From NCBI RefSeq assembly GCF_012275515.1, contig NZ_JAAZQL010000014.1, positions 1 through 64,000 of the forward strand: DNA of 64,000 bases. Direction: 5' to 3'. Within the stretch, counting starts at the first letter, position 1, and each line of letters begins with the position of its first letter. The notes beneath the pieces were generated by a model, which was given only the letters and a program-made list of their open reading frames with translations, ran no database searches and was not told the origin of the DNA. This stretch comes from Novosphingobium sp. SG707. Lineage in GTDB: Bacteria; Pseudomonadota; Alphaproteobacteria; Sphingomonadales; Sphingomonadaceae. Below, one piece after another: positions 51,489-59,418 of the stretch. Position numbers and translations under genes: made by a program.

Positions 51489-52478
51489 TTACGGGCTTTC
51501 CAGAATGACCAGATTATCCTTGCGAGACTTGACCTTGGCGATGTTCAGGTCTTGCACGTTGGTAAGGAAAGTGTCGACATCGCCCGCCTTCAGCACGGCA
51601 TTCAGGCGGTTTTCGGCCAGACGCGGATCTGAAAAGGTAATCTTGCGGGACGAATAGCGGTTCATTTGAGCCGCAATGTCGGCCAGTCGCGCATTCCGAA
51701 ACGTCAGAGTGCCGGTGATCCAGTCAAGGTCACGGTCATTGCCTGAGCTGTTGACCGTCCATCGCCCACCAGGCGCAACTTCAAGGCTGCGCCGCCCCGT
51801 CAAGGGGACCCGAATGGCCGATTGTGGATCAATCGGGGTTGCGATCACGCTACCTTCGACCATGCGGACGGTTTCCTTTTCGGAGGAAAGGGAGACCATG
51901 AACTCCGTGCCCGTGGCCGTAACCGCCATTTTGTCGGTAAAGACAATAAAGGGCCTGCTGCGATCATGGGCTACACGAAAGAATGCCTGACCACGAAGAA
52001 TTCTGATCCGCCTTTGGCCCGGCATGAATTGGGTTTCCACGGCCGAATCCGTATCCAGAACCAGCGTTGATCCGTCCTGAAGCGGTATGCGTGTGACCTG
52101 TCCCACGCCTGTCGCCAGTCTGGAAACGACCGCCGTCGGGGCGGTGGTTCCGTGAAGCCACAACCCGCTGAGCCATGCGCCAACTCCGCCGACCATAAGC
52201 ACAAGAGCCGCAGCCGCAGCCATGGCTCGGTGCCGCGGATAGGCCGGGACAGAATTCGCTTCGCGCAGGGCCAGAATCCTGGGATCGCCCCGAACGCTTT
52301 CCAGCGAGAGCCACAGGCTTTCATAATGGGCCAGCCTTTCGCCATGTCGACTGTCAGCCTCCAGCCATTGCGCCAATTCCTGACGCGTCGCATCATCTGG
52401 CCCGCCTGCGCGCAGGCGGGCCATCCAATCCGAGGCGGCTTCGTCTATCGTTTCAATCTGCGGTTCAGACAAGGTCAT
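51489..52478 (-). CDS. FecR-type anti-sigma factor
   Basis: 329 residues: cytosolic N-terminal domain (DEAASDWMARLRAGGPDDATRQELAQWLEADSRHGERLAHYESLW), one membrane helix (AMAAAAALVLMVGGVGAWLSGLWLHG, ~84-109), periplasmic FecR domain (LATGVGQVTRIPLQDGSTLVLDTDSAVETQF) and an STN-like tail. It transmits the receptor signal to the sigma factor. ATGA overlap with the sigma gene shows co-translation. Confidence 0.9.
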   Translation of the reverse strand: MTLSEPQIETIDEAASDWMARLRAGGPDDATRQELAQWLEADSRHGERLAHYESLWLSLESVRGDPRILALREANSVPAYPRHRAMAAAAALVLMVGGVGAWLSGLWLHGTTAPTAVVSRLATGVGQVTRIPLQDGSTLVLDTDSAVETQFMPGQRRIRILRGQAFFRVAHDRSRPFIVFTDKMAVTATGTEFMVSLSSEKETVRMVEGSVIATPIDPQSAIRVPLTGRRSLEVAPGGRWTVNSSGNDRDLDWITGTLTFRNARLADIAAQMNRYSSRKITFSDPRLAENRLNAVLKAGDVDTFLTNVQDLNIAKVKSRKDNLVILESP

Positions 52479-53068
52479 CGTGTGCGTCCCAGAACTTGTG
52501 ACAGCGCCCTAAGGGCCTGGGCAATATGCTTTTCAATCGCGCTTACGGAAATGCCATGTTCCCGAGCCAGCGCAGCATAGGTCCGGTCTTCGAATCTGTG
52601 GGATACAAAAATTCGGCGTGTCCGCTCCGGAAGCTGTTCAATGGCCTCCACAATCAGATCAACATCACGCCGCCCCATGACCAGTCGCTCGGGCGTGATC
52701 GTATCGATCAGGTCGGCGGGTTCAAGTTCGACATGGATGGTCCTGGAGGCCGCTCCGCTCCGGCTTTCGCGCAAGACATTAGCGGCGACAGTGAAGATAT
52801 AGCCGCCGACATTCTCTATGGGAGTTTCGCTTTGGCGCGAATGCATGCGCATCATCACGATTTGGACCAGATCGTCGACTTCGGATGGATGGGCGCGCTT
52901 CAAAAAATAACGGCGCAACACGCCGGCATAATGCTCCGGTGCATCATGACCCGGCTGCGTATTTGCTGACTTTGCGGCCAACTGAAGAACCCTTCGCACA
53001 CTCACCAATGCTGGTAAGAGTGTGTTTGGAAAAAATACCTCATCCCGCTTACGCTGTCCAAGGCGCAT
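52475..53068 (-). CDS. ECF sigma factor, FecI-like
   Basis: 197 residues with sigma region 2 (LRRYFLKRAHPSEVDDLVQIVMMRMHSR) and region 4 (IEQLPERTRRIFVSHRFEDRTYAALAREHGISVSAIEKHIAQALRAL). First gene of the fecI-fecR-receptor-sulfatase operon and probably drives it. The true start may be internal, since the first ~35 residues precede the usual region 2. Confidence 0.9.
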   Translation of the reverse strand: MRLGQRKRDEVFFPNTLLPALVSVRRVLQLAAKSANTQPGHDAPEHYAGVLRRYFLKRAHPSEVDDLVQIVMMRMHSRQSETPIENVGGYIFTVAANVLRESRSGAASRTIHVELEPADLIDTITPERLVMGRRDVDLIVEAIEQLPERTRRIFVSHRFEDRTYAALAREHGISVSAIEKHIAQALRALSQVLGRTR

Positions 53069-53375
53069 TTTTTACAATAGGCTAAGACTGCTATCCATTT
53101 TATGGACATTGGAATGACCTGGGTTGCGATCAGCAAGTGAACCGGACCTGCTTTCCGGGAGGAGCTAACCCTTGAATTTGAGATAGATAAAGGGAAGCTC
53201 TCGACACGCCAATCTAGCTCCGGAAATGATTCCTATGGCGGCGGGCAAAGCCCACCATAGCGCAATCGCCTAGACCCGGTTGTCTTCTGCAAGATCGTTG
53301 AATATCCTTCCCTGACAGAAGTCGCTGACCTGCCCCCCGTCAGTCCCTCAGTCATAACGAGAGTCCGGCGGTTAA
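53069..53375. other. Region between the sigma gene and the IS element
   Basis: About 300 bases with no gene. It should hold the promoter of the sigma operon. CTGCCCCCCGTCAGTCCCTC near 53330 may be the remains of another insertion sequence end; not confirmed. Confidence 0.45.
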
Positions 53376-53475
53376 TGCTCTGCTACCCAACCTTGGACCG
53401 CCTGTAGCTGGAGTTTTGTGCCTTGTGCTCTGCTACCCAACCTTGGACCGCCTGTAGCTGGAGTTTTGTGCCTTG
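53376..53475. repeat. Tandem duplication of the IS left end
   Basis: Two identical 50 bp units (53376-53425, 53426-53475) beginning TGCTCTGCTACCCAACC and ending GTTTTGTGCCTTG. The second unit includes the 3' end of orfB. Confidence 0.9.
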
Positions 53476-54290
53476 CTCGGACCCGGTGGGCTGGTGGCAC
53501 CGGGTGAGTTTGTCAGCATGATCGGGGGGATATTCCCAATCGCGCTGTGCGGCCTGTCCTCGTTATAGTGTCTACGCCACCTCTCCAGCTTTTCGCAAGC
53601 GTCTTCCAGCGAAAGGAACCAGTGGGTGTTCAGGCATTCGCTCCTCAGCTTGCTGTTGAAGGCTTCGATGAAGGCGTTGTCTGTGGGCTTGCCGGGGCGG
53701 GAGAAGTCCAGAATCACGTTCCGCTGGTAAGCCCACAGATCCATGTCGCGCGAGATGAATTCGCTGCCATTATCCACCCTGATTGTTTTCGGGTACCCCG
53801 CCACCCGGCATGCCTTGTCCAGCGTCGCGACCACGTCTTCGCCGCGGTAGCTGAAGCGCGGATCGACCACCGGCGAGATCCTCGAGAACGTGTCCACGAC
53901 GGTCAGTATGCGCAGCTTCCGGCCGGTCGCTAACTGGTCGTGAACGAAGTCCATCGCCCAGACATCGTTCGAGTGGGCGGCAGCCGTTCGGTCCTCGCGG
54001 AGCTTGGCTTTCACCCGCCGCTTGGGTGTCTTGTTGCGCAGCTGGAGACCCAACTCCCTGTAAAGACGATAGACCTTTTTCACATTCACAGGCCAGCCAT
54101 CCCGGCGCAGGATATAATGCACCCGGCGATAGCCGTAGCGGACATGCGTCTCGCAGATCTCTCTGACACGCTTTTTAAGAATGGCCGGATCGGTACGGCG
54201 GGACTTGTAATGGTAGGTTGAGGTATCGACGGTCAGCGCCCTGCAGGCTCGTCTGATCGATACTCCCCAATCGGCCATCATCCCGCTCAC
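53433..54290 (-). CDS. IS3-family transposase OrfB
   Basis: 285 residues from a GTG at 54290; the frame actually extends upstream into orfA (AVGPDRKRTLVSG), as expected for an OrfAB fusion made by -1 frameshift. rve/DDE integrase core: NDVWAMDFVHDQ (first Asp), IRVDNGSEFIS (second Asp), AFIEAFNSKLRSECLN (Glu). The N-terminal HTH_21 part contains RYGYRRVHYILRRDGW. Looks intact. Confidence 0.92.
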   Translation of the reverse strand: MSGMMADWGVSIRRACRALTVDTSTYHYKSRRTDPAILKKRVREICETHVRYGYRRVHYILRRDGWPVNVKKVYRLYRELGLQLRNKTPKRRVKAKLREDRTAAAHSNDVWAMDFVHDQLATGRKLRILTVVDTFSRISPVVDPRFSYRGEDVVATLDKACRVAGYPKTIRVDNGSEFISRDMDLWAYQRNVILDFSRPGKPTDNAFIEAFNSKLRSECLNTHWFLSLEDACEKLERWRRHYNEDRPHSAIGNIPPIMLTNSPGATSPPGPSKAQNSSYRRSKVG

Positions 54291-54313
54291 CAGCGTGCGC
54301 TTCCGATCCGGCC

Positions 54314-54580
54314 CTACAGCTTTCGCTTGATGACATCCTGCAACATCTCGCGATCCAGCGTCAGGTCGGCGACAATCCGTTTGAGCCGCCCGTTCTCGTC
54401 CTCAAGTTCGCGAAGCCGACGCATTTCAGTCGGCAACAGCCCCGCGTATTTCTTCTTCCAGTTGAAGTACGTCGCCTGGCTGATCCCCGCCTTCCGGCAG
54501 ACCTCCGCGACGGCCACTCCTTCTTCACCCTGCTTGATGATAAAAGCCTTCTGCGCGTCCGTGAACTTCGATGCTTTCAT
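54314..54580 (-). CDS. IS3-family transposase OrfA
   Basis: 88 residues, MKASKFTDAQKAFIIKQGEEGVAVAEVCRKAGISQATYFNWKKKY with an HTH, then a leucine-zipper-like helix (LRELEDENGRLKRIVADLTLDREMLQDVIKRKL). It ends where the OrfB frame begins, with slip-prone CGAAAG just before the stop. The ATG at 54580 is chosen because upstream residues translate the terminal repeat. Confidence 0.9.
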   Translation of the reverse strand: MKASKFTDAQKAFIIKQGEEGVAVAEVCRKAGISQATYFNWKKKYAGLLPTEMRRLRELEDENGRLKRIVADLTLDREMLQDVIKRKL

Positions 54581-54661
54581 GCCACGACTCCTCGTCCAGC
54601 CAAGGAAATCTACGGCACAAAACTCCACTTCAAAACGATCCAGTTTTAAGGGGGCAGAGCA

Positions 54662-54986
54662 CGACAAGTGAATAGCGGACGTTGCCAGAATTTTTTGGGC
54701 AAAATGAAAGGCGACAGCTATTGGAAGGTGGCCGAAAGCCATGAACGTCGACCAAATCAGCAATTGCAGTGATCGTCATGGCAAAACGCGCGACATAGCC
54801 TATGTTCGGGTAGGCCGACGTTTCCACCGCTGCATCGGACTAGCGTGGGTTAGGGCGCATGCCGCCAGAAGCGAAAGCCGCGTCGTGGCAGAAATGAGGC
54901 ACATGAACGCCACATGCCGAACGTCAGCTTCCACCAGTCGCAGACAATAGTCGCCGAAGCGCGATCTGGCTGCTATCTGGCAATCC
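54662..54986. other. Region between the IS and the HEPN-type gene
   Basis: About 325 bases, no supportable gene. It presumably contains the promoter of the following gene; no repeat or terminator stands out. Confidence 0.45.
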
Positions 54987-55814
54987 ATGGCCGATGAATT
55001 CTCCCGCGAGCGCTCCGAAAAGTTAGCCAAATTTTATAAAGCCTATCGAGCCGCGCTCGATGCGAAGCCTGTTGGCGGCAAGTTCATGCCTTATCGGTGG
55101 TGGACGCTGCCGGACTCGCTTAGCCCGCCGTGGATGGCGTACAGCCAGATGCTTAGCGAGTATGCAACGGAACTGGCCAATATCATTAACGATCTTACCA
55201 ATCATGTGCACCGGCTGCACGCTTGGGACACCGTATTGACCGCGCTTGACGACGCCGACAGGCATGAGGTGAGCCATGAGTTCATCGACACCCTAGGGAC
55301 GGTTGCGCTCGGTCAACCCTACGCGATCAAGTCACGGTTCGCTTACGCCGTCGGACACCTATCCCATCAAGCTAATCAGGCTACCGACGGGCGGGATTGG
55401 AAGGACGATTTTCCAGATAAGAATTTATATCTTAACGATATTGAACCCTATGCCTCGCAGTGGAAAAAATATCGAGCTTTTAAACTGAAACTGGAGCCTT
55501 TGGCCGGGAAGGTGTTTAAACGAGCATCTGATGATTTCCGCAACACCTACAATCACGGCTTTTCGTCACGCTTCGTAGTGGGCATCACTGCGACGGTTAA
55601 GCGCGAGGTGGTCGGCGGCAGGGTACGCTATGCGTTTGGCGGCACCAATCCGCTAACTGTGGCTGAGGTTGCCGATCTGCTCGCGATAGAACGCGACCAT
55701 TGCTTTGGCGCATTCCAGGCGTTTCAGGCTCTGATCGAAGAACAGACTACCGCGATCGTTGCGTTTGAGAGTGGCAGCAAACCAGTAAGCGGTGGACGAG
55801 CACCTCAAGTCTGA
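54987..55814 (+). CDS. Hypothetical protein with HEPN-like Rx4H motif
   Basis: 275 residues, mostly helical. FRNTYNHGFSSRF at ~184-196 has R185-x4-H190, the HEPN RNase signature, in a context like Cthe_2314-type HEPN proteins. Other parts (MAYSQMLSEYATELANIINDL, KSRFAYAVGHLSHQANQATDG) are helical and unassigned. It stands 165 bp before the methyltransferase-helicase-nuclease operon, same strand, and may be part of the defence island. RNase activity is inference. Confidence 0.6.
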   Translation: MADEFSRERSEKLAKFYKAYRAALDAKPVGGKFMPYRWWTLPDSLSPPWMAYSQMLSEYATELANIINDLTNHVHRLHAWDTVLTALDDADRHEVSHEFIDTLGTVALGQPYAIKSRFAYAVGHLSHQANQATDGRDWKDDFPDKNLYLNDIEPYASQWKKYRAFKLKLEPLAGKVFKRASDDFRNTYNHGFSSRFVVGITATVKREVVGGRVRYAFGGTNPLTVAEVADLLAIERDHCFGAFQAFQALIEEQTTAIVAFESGSKPVSGGRAPQV

Positions 55815-55979
55815 GAAACTCGGCGCGACACACGGAATGCTCCATGCATACAAGGATCTCTCGCCGCTCGCGGCAGAGCGCTCACCCTCACAACCCTCTC
55901 CACCATCGACATTTTGAAGCGATCTTAGATGCCAGGCGGCGCTTGCAGTGACAAAGGGAAGCAGCCTAAACGGACTATC

Positions 55980-58757
55980 ATGAACGCCGTCGAAATCGAA
56001 CAAGCCATCACCGACCTTGCCGCCGTCCCCTTTGATGCGGCGGAATTTCCGTATGCCTTTCTGGAAGCCTTCGGAAACAAGGCAACCACGCTCAAGAAGT
56101 TGCGCACCGGTGCGTCGAATGGTTCGGACGTGCCCGGCGGCGTCCTCCAGCGCAGCAACATCCACATTGCCACCTGCCCGACTGGGGCCGTCAACACCAC
56201 GCTTCAAGCCCTACGCGCCAGCCCCAAGACTCAAGCCGCCAAGGCCAAGTTCATCCTTGCGACCGATGGCGCGGACTTTCAGGCAGAGGAGTTGGCCACC
56301 GGCGAGACTGTCGCCTGCCAGTATGCTGATTTCCCCAATCACTTCGGCCTGTTTCTGCCTTTGGCTGGCATCACCACCGTCAAACAGATCCGTGAAAGCA
56401 CGTTCGACATCCGGGCGACCAGCCGGCTCAACAAGCTCTATGTCGAACTGCTGAAGGACAACCCCGACTGGGCTGCGGCCGAGCGCCGAGCCGACATGAA
56501 CCACTTCATGGCGCGACTGATTTTCTGCTTCTTTGCGGAAGACACCGACATCTTCCACGGCGAAGGCCTGTTCACTCGCACCGTCGACCAGATGTCCGAG
56601 CGCGATTCCAGCAATACGCATGAAGTTATCAGCGCGATCTTCAAGGCGATGGACACGCCCACCCGCCACGAAGGCAAGCTGGACGACCGCTATCGCAAGG
56701 CCGCTGGCACGCCGCGCTGGGCGGACGTGTTTCCCTACGTCAACGGCCAGCTCTTTTCGGGCAGCACCGATGTCCCGCGCTTCAGCCGCATTGCCAGGTC
56801 TTACCTGATCCAAATTGGCAACCTCGACTGGCAGAAGATCAATCCCGACATTTTCGGCAGCATGATCCAGGCTGTGGCCGACGATGATGAGCGCAGCGCG
56901 CTGGGCATGCATTACACCAGCGTTCCCAACATCCTGAAAGTGCTGAACCCGCTGTTCCTCGACGATCTGCGGGCGGCGCTTGAAGAGGCTGGCGACAATC
57001 CTCGCAAGCTGCTGAACCTGCGCAATCGCATGGCGCGCATTCGCGTGTTCGACCCGGCCTGTGGCAGCGGCAATTTCCTCGTGATCGCCTACAAGCAAAT
57101 GCGCGAAATCGAGGCGATCATCAACACGCGACGGGGCGAGCCGGAGCGCAAGAGCGAGATCCCAGCGACCAATTTCCGCGGCATTGAACTGCGCCCCTTC
57201 CCGGCCGAAATCGCGCGACTTGCGCTGATCATCGCCGAATTTCAGTGTGATGTGTTGTATCGAGGTCAGAAAGAGGCGCTGGCCGATTTCTTGCCGCTGG
57301 ATAGCCAGAACTGGATCACCTGCGGGAACGCTTTGCGGCTCGACTGGCTGAGCTTGTGGGGGGCATCAGAAACGGCGGTCAAGGTCAGAAGCGATGACCT
57401 GTTCAATACGCCCTTGAACCAGACCGAGATCGATTTTGAAAACGCAGGTGGAGAGACGTATATCTGCGGCAACCCGCCATACACAGGCTTCAACCGACAA
57501 ACGGAACAGCAGAAGAATGACATCACCACTGTTTTTTCTGCCACCACGAAAAATTTCGGAAACCTTGATTATGTCGCCTGCTGGCTTCTGAAGGCAGCTC
57601 AATTTAATAAAATAGTAGGGTCAAAGGCCGCCTTTGTTACAACCAATTCGATCTGCCAAGGATCTCAAGCTCCTATTATATGGCCTCTTGTTTTTAGCCA
57701 GTCTCAGGAAATTTTTTTCGCGCGCCCCTCATTTTTGTGGCGGAATCTAGCCGCAAATAACGCGGGCGTAACGGTTATCGCATTTGGCATTCAAAACGCC
57801 CAGCGCGCTGGAGCGACGCTATTCACTGAAGATGGCGAAGAAAGTATTGCCCGGGCAGTTAACTGCATTGGCCCATACCTCATTCCAAACTCCGATGTCA
57901 TTGTGAGTGCATCAAGGAATGCCATTTCGGATATTCCTGAAATGACACTTGGAAATCATCCATACTATGGATCGAGTTTGATTTTCTCGAATGACGAAAA
58001 GCGCGATTTGATCGAGCATAGGCCGGAGCTAGAGAAGTTTATACGCCCCTACGCAGGTTCATCCGAGATTATTAGAGGCGTACCTCGGCATTGTTTTTGG
58101 ATCGATGACACTCAGGTCGATGAAGTCTCCAAAATCCCAGAAATCAGCGATCGACTTGCTCAGGTGCGCCAAGCACGCTGCGAAAAAAAGGCCGACAAAA
58201 CAGCACAAAATCTCGTTCAATCTCCGCACCGATTCCGTGACAGGTTCCTCGCAAAGAGCAATTTGATCGTCGTCCCTGGCGTCTCGTCTGAAAACAGGCC
58301 TTACCTACCAGCGGACCTTTACGATGCACGTGTTGTAATTTCATTTCAGGCATATGGAATATTCGATGCCCCACTATGGGCACTTTCACTTGTCGTTTCC
58401 CGCCTGCATTGGAACTGGATTGGCAACGTCTGTCGCCGGATGCGAACCGACTTTTCCTATTCCAACACCCTTGGCTGGAACACTTTCCCCATCCCCAAGC
58501 TGACGGAGCAGAACAAGGCCGACCTCACCCGATGCGCCGAGGATATCCTGCTGGCGCGCGAGGCGCACTTTCCTGCAACCATCGCCGATCTGTACGATCC
58601 CGACACCATGCCGGAAAACCTGCGCCACGCGCATGACCGCAACGATGAGGTGCTGGAGCGGATCTACATCGGCCGCCGTTTCAAGAACGACACCGAAAGG
58701 CTGGAAAAGCTGTTCGATCTCTACACCAAAATGACCGGCGGCAAGGCAGCGGCATGA
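55980..58757 (+). CDS. MmeI-like DNA adenine methyltransferase/specificity protein
   Basis: About 925 residues in the MmeI domain order: N-terminal region, helicase-spacer (MARLIFCFFAEDTDIFHGEGLFT ~180-202), class I methyltransferase (motif I VFDPACGSGNFLV ~355-367; NPPY ~498-501), target-recognition domain (~600-830, lower GC) and C-terminal helices. MmeI proteins fuse nuclease, methylase and target recognition. Here the N-terminus (TTLQALRASPKTQAAKAKFILATDGADF) shows no PD-ExK nuclease, so cleavage must come from another subunit, probably the GIY-YIG protein downstream. ATG 55980 (MNAVEIEQ) fits the family start. Confidence 0.85.
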   Translation: MNAVEIEQAITDLAAVPFDAAEFPYAFLEAFGNKATTLKKLRTGASNGSDVPGGVLQRSNIHIATCPTGAVNTTLQALRASPKTQAAKAKFILATDGADFQAEELATGETVACQYADFPNHFGLFLPLAGITTVKQIRESTFDIRATSRLNKLYVELLKDNPDWAAAERRADMNHFMARLIFCFFAEDTDIFHGEGLFTRTVDQMSERDSSNTHEVISAIFKAMDTPTRHEGKLDDRYRKAAGTPRWADVFPYVNGQLFSGSTDVPRFSRIARSYLIQIGNLDWQKINPDIFGSMIQAVADDDERSALGMHYTSVPNILKVLNPLFLDDLRAALEEAGDNPRKLLNLRNRMARIRVFDPACGSGNFLVIAYKQMREIEAIINTRRGEPERKSEIPATNFRGIELRPFPAEIARLALIIAEFQCDVLYRGQKEALADFLPLDSQNWITCGNALRLDWLSLWGASETAVKVRSDDLFNTPLNQTEIDFENAGGETYICGNPPYTGFNRQTEQQKNDITTVFSATTKNFGNLDYVACWLLKAAQFNKIVGSKAAFVTTNSICQGSQAPIIWPLVFSQSQEIFFARPSFLWRNLAANNAGVTVIAFGIQNAQRAGATLFTEDGEESIARAVNCIGPYLIPNSDVIVSASRNAISDIPEMTLGNHPYYGSSLIFSNDEKRDLIEHRPELEKFIRPYAGSSEIIRGVPRHCFWIDDTQVDEVSKIPEISDRLAQVRQARCEKKADKTAQNLVQSPHRFRDRFLAKSNLIVVPGVSSENRPYLPADLYDARVVISFQAYGIFDAPLWALSLVVSRLHWNWIGNVCRRMRTDFSYSNTLGWNTFPIPKLTEQNKADLTRCAEDILLAREAHFPATIADLYDPDTMPENLRHAHDRNDEVLERIYIGRRFKNDTERLEKLFDLYTKMTGGKAAA

Positions 58758-58768
58758 TGGGCGCGACA

Positions 58769-58809
58769 TTGACTTTTCGCGCCATCGGCGTATCTCTCAT
58801 TTGAGATAC
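58769..58809 (+). promoter_or_regulatory. relB-yafQ promoter and operator
   Basis: TTGACT (58769-58774), 16 bp, TATCTC (58791-58796) form a promoter. The palindrome GTATCTC-TCATTT-GAGATAC (58790-58809) covers the -10 region, a standard antitoxin operator. AGGAGG follows before the relB ATG. Confidence 0.7.
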
Positions 58810-58820
58810 AGGAGGCTCGG

Positions 58821-59114
58821 ATGAACGCACCCCACGTGCCGTCCCAAAGCTCCATGCTGCATATCCGCATGGACAATGATTTGAAGGCAAAAGCCACAGA
58901 AGCGTTGGCGGCCATGGGGCTGACCGCGTCCGACGCCGTGCGCCTGCTGTTCCACCGCATCGCGGTCGACCAAGCCTTCCCGCTGGAGCTGAAGGTGCCC
59001 AACGCCGAAACCCGCGCCGCGCTGGACGAGGCGCGTGCCATCATCGCCGAGCGCCGCGCCCGCTTCACCGATCCTGATGCCATGTTTGCCGACCTCGATG
59101 GCAAAGAAGGATAA
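58821..59114 (+). CDS. relB: RelB/DinJ-family antitoxin
   Basis: 97 residues: SSMLHIRMDNDLKAKATEALAAMGLTASDAVRLLFHRIAVDQAFPLELKVPN is the RHH DNA-binding half of RelB/DinJ; the acidic C-terminal tail binds toxin. Perfect SD AGGAGG six bases upstream. It overlaps the toxin start by 17 bp and has its own promoter inside the larger operon. Confidence 0.9.
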   Translation: MNAPHVPSQSSMLHIRMDNDLKAKATEALAAMGLTASDAVRLLFHRIAVDQAFPLELKVPNAETRAALDEARAIIAERRARFTDPDAMFADLDGKEG

Positions 59115-59418
59115 GTCCGCGAAGCTGCCGCGCACGTTTGATCTGGCCAAAGCGTTCAGGAAAGACTGGGAGCGCCTCTCGCGCTCTGGTCGCTATGACA
59201 TGGGCCAGCTCAAAGAGGCGATGCTGCTGTTGATCGCCAATGATGCGCCGCTGCCGCCCGAATGGCGCGATCACGCGCTGAAAGGCGAATGGGCAGGCAC
59301 ACGAGAATGCCACATCGGCGGGGATTTCCTGCTGATCTACGAAGTGGACGACACAGCGGGACCGGGCGGCACGCTCGTTTTCGTGCGCGCCGGAACCCAT
59401 AGCGAGTTGTTCAAATGA
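59098..59418 (+). CDS. yafQ: YafQ-family mRNA interferase toxin
   Basis: 106 residues: RTFDLAKAFRKDWERLSRSGRYDMGQLKEAMLLLIANDAPLPPEWRDHALKGEWAGTRECHIGGDFLLIYEVD...FVRAGTHSELF. Catalytic His and Asp lie in RECHIGGDFLLIY, the final His in GTHSELF, as in YafQ. It cleaves translated mRNA on the ribosome. ATG 59098 lies within the end of relB; its stop overlaps the helicase start (ATGA). Confidence 0.9.
   Translation: MAKKDKSAKLPRTFDLAKAFRKDWERLSRSGRYDMGQLKEAMLLLIANDAPLPPEWRDHALKGEWAGTRECHIGGDFLLIYEVDDTAGPGGTLVFVRAGTHSELFK

Larger units (their letters stand above)
53376..54661 (-). mobile_element. IS3-family insertion sequence
   Basis: Carries orfA and orfB on the minus strand. Both ends share TGCTCTGC and GGAGTTTTGTGCC in inverted orientation with an imperfect ~47 bp terminal repeat. 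The left end occurs twice in tandem (53376-53425 and 53426-53475), so the element proper may start at 53376 or 53426. No target duplication is seen at either choice. Confidence 0.85.
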
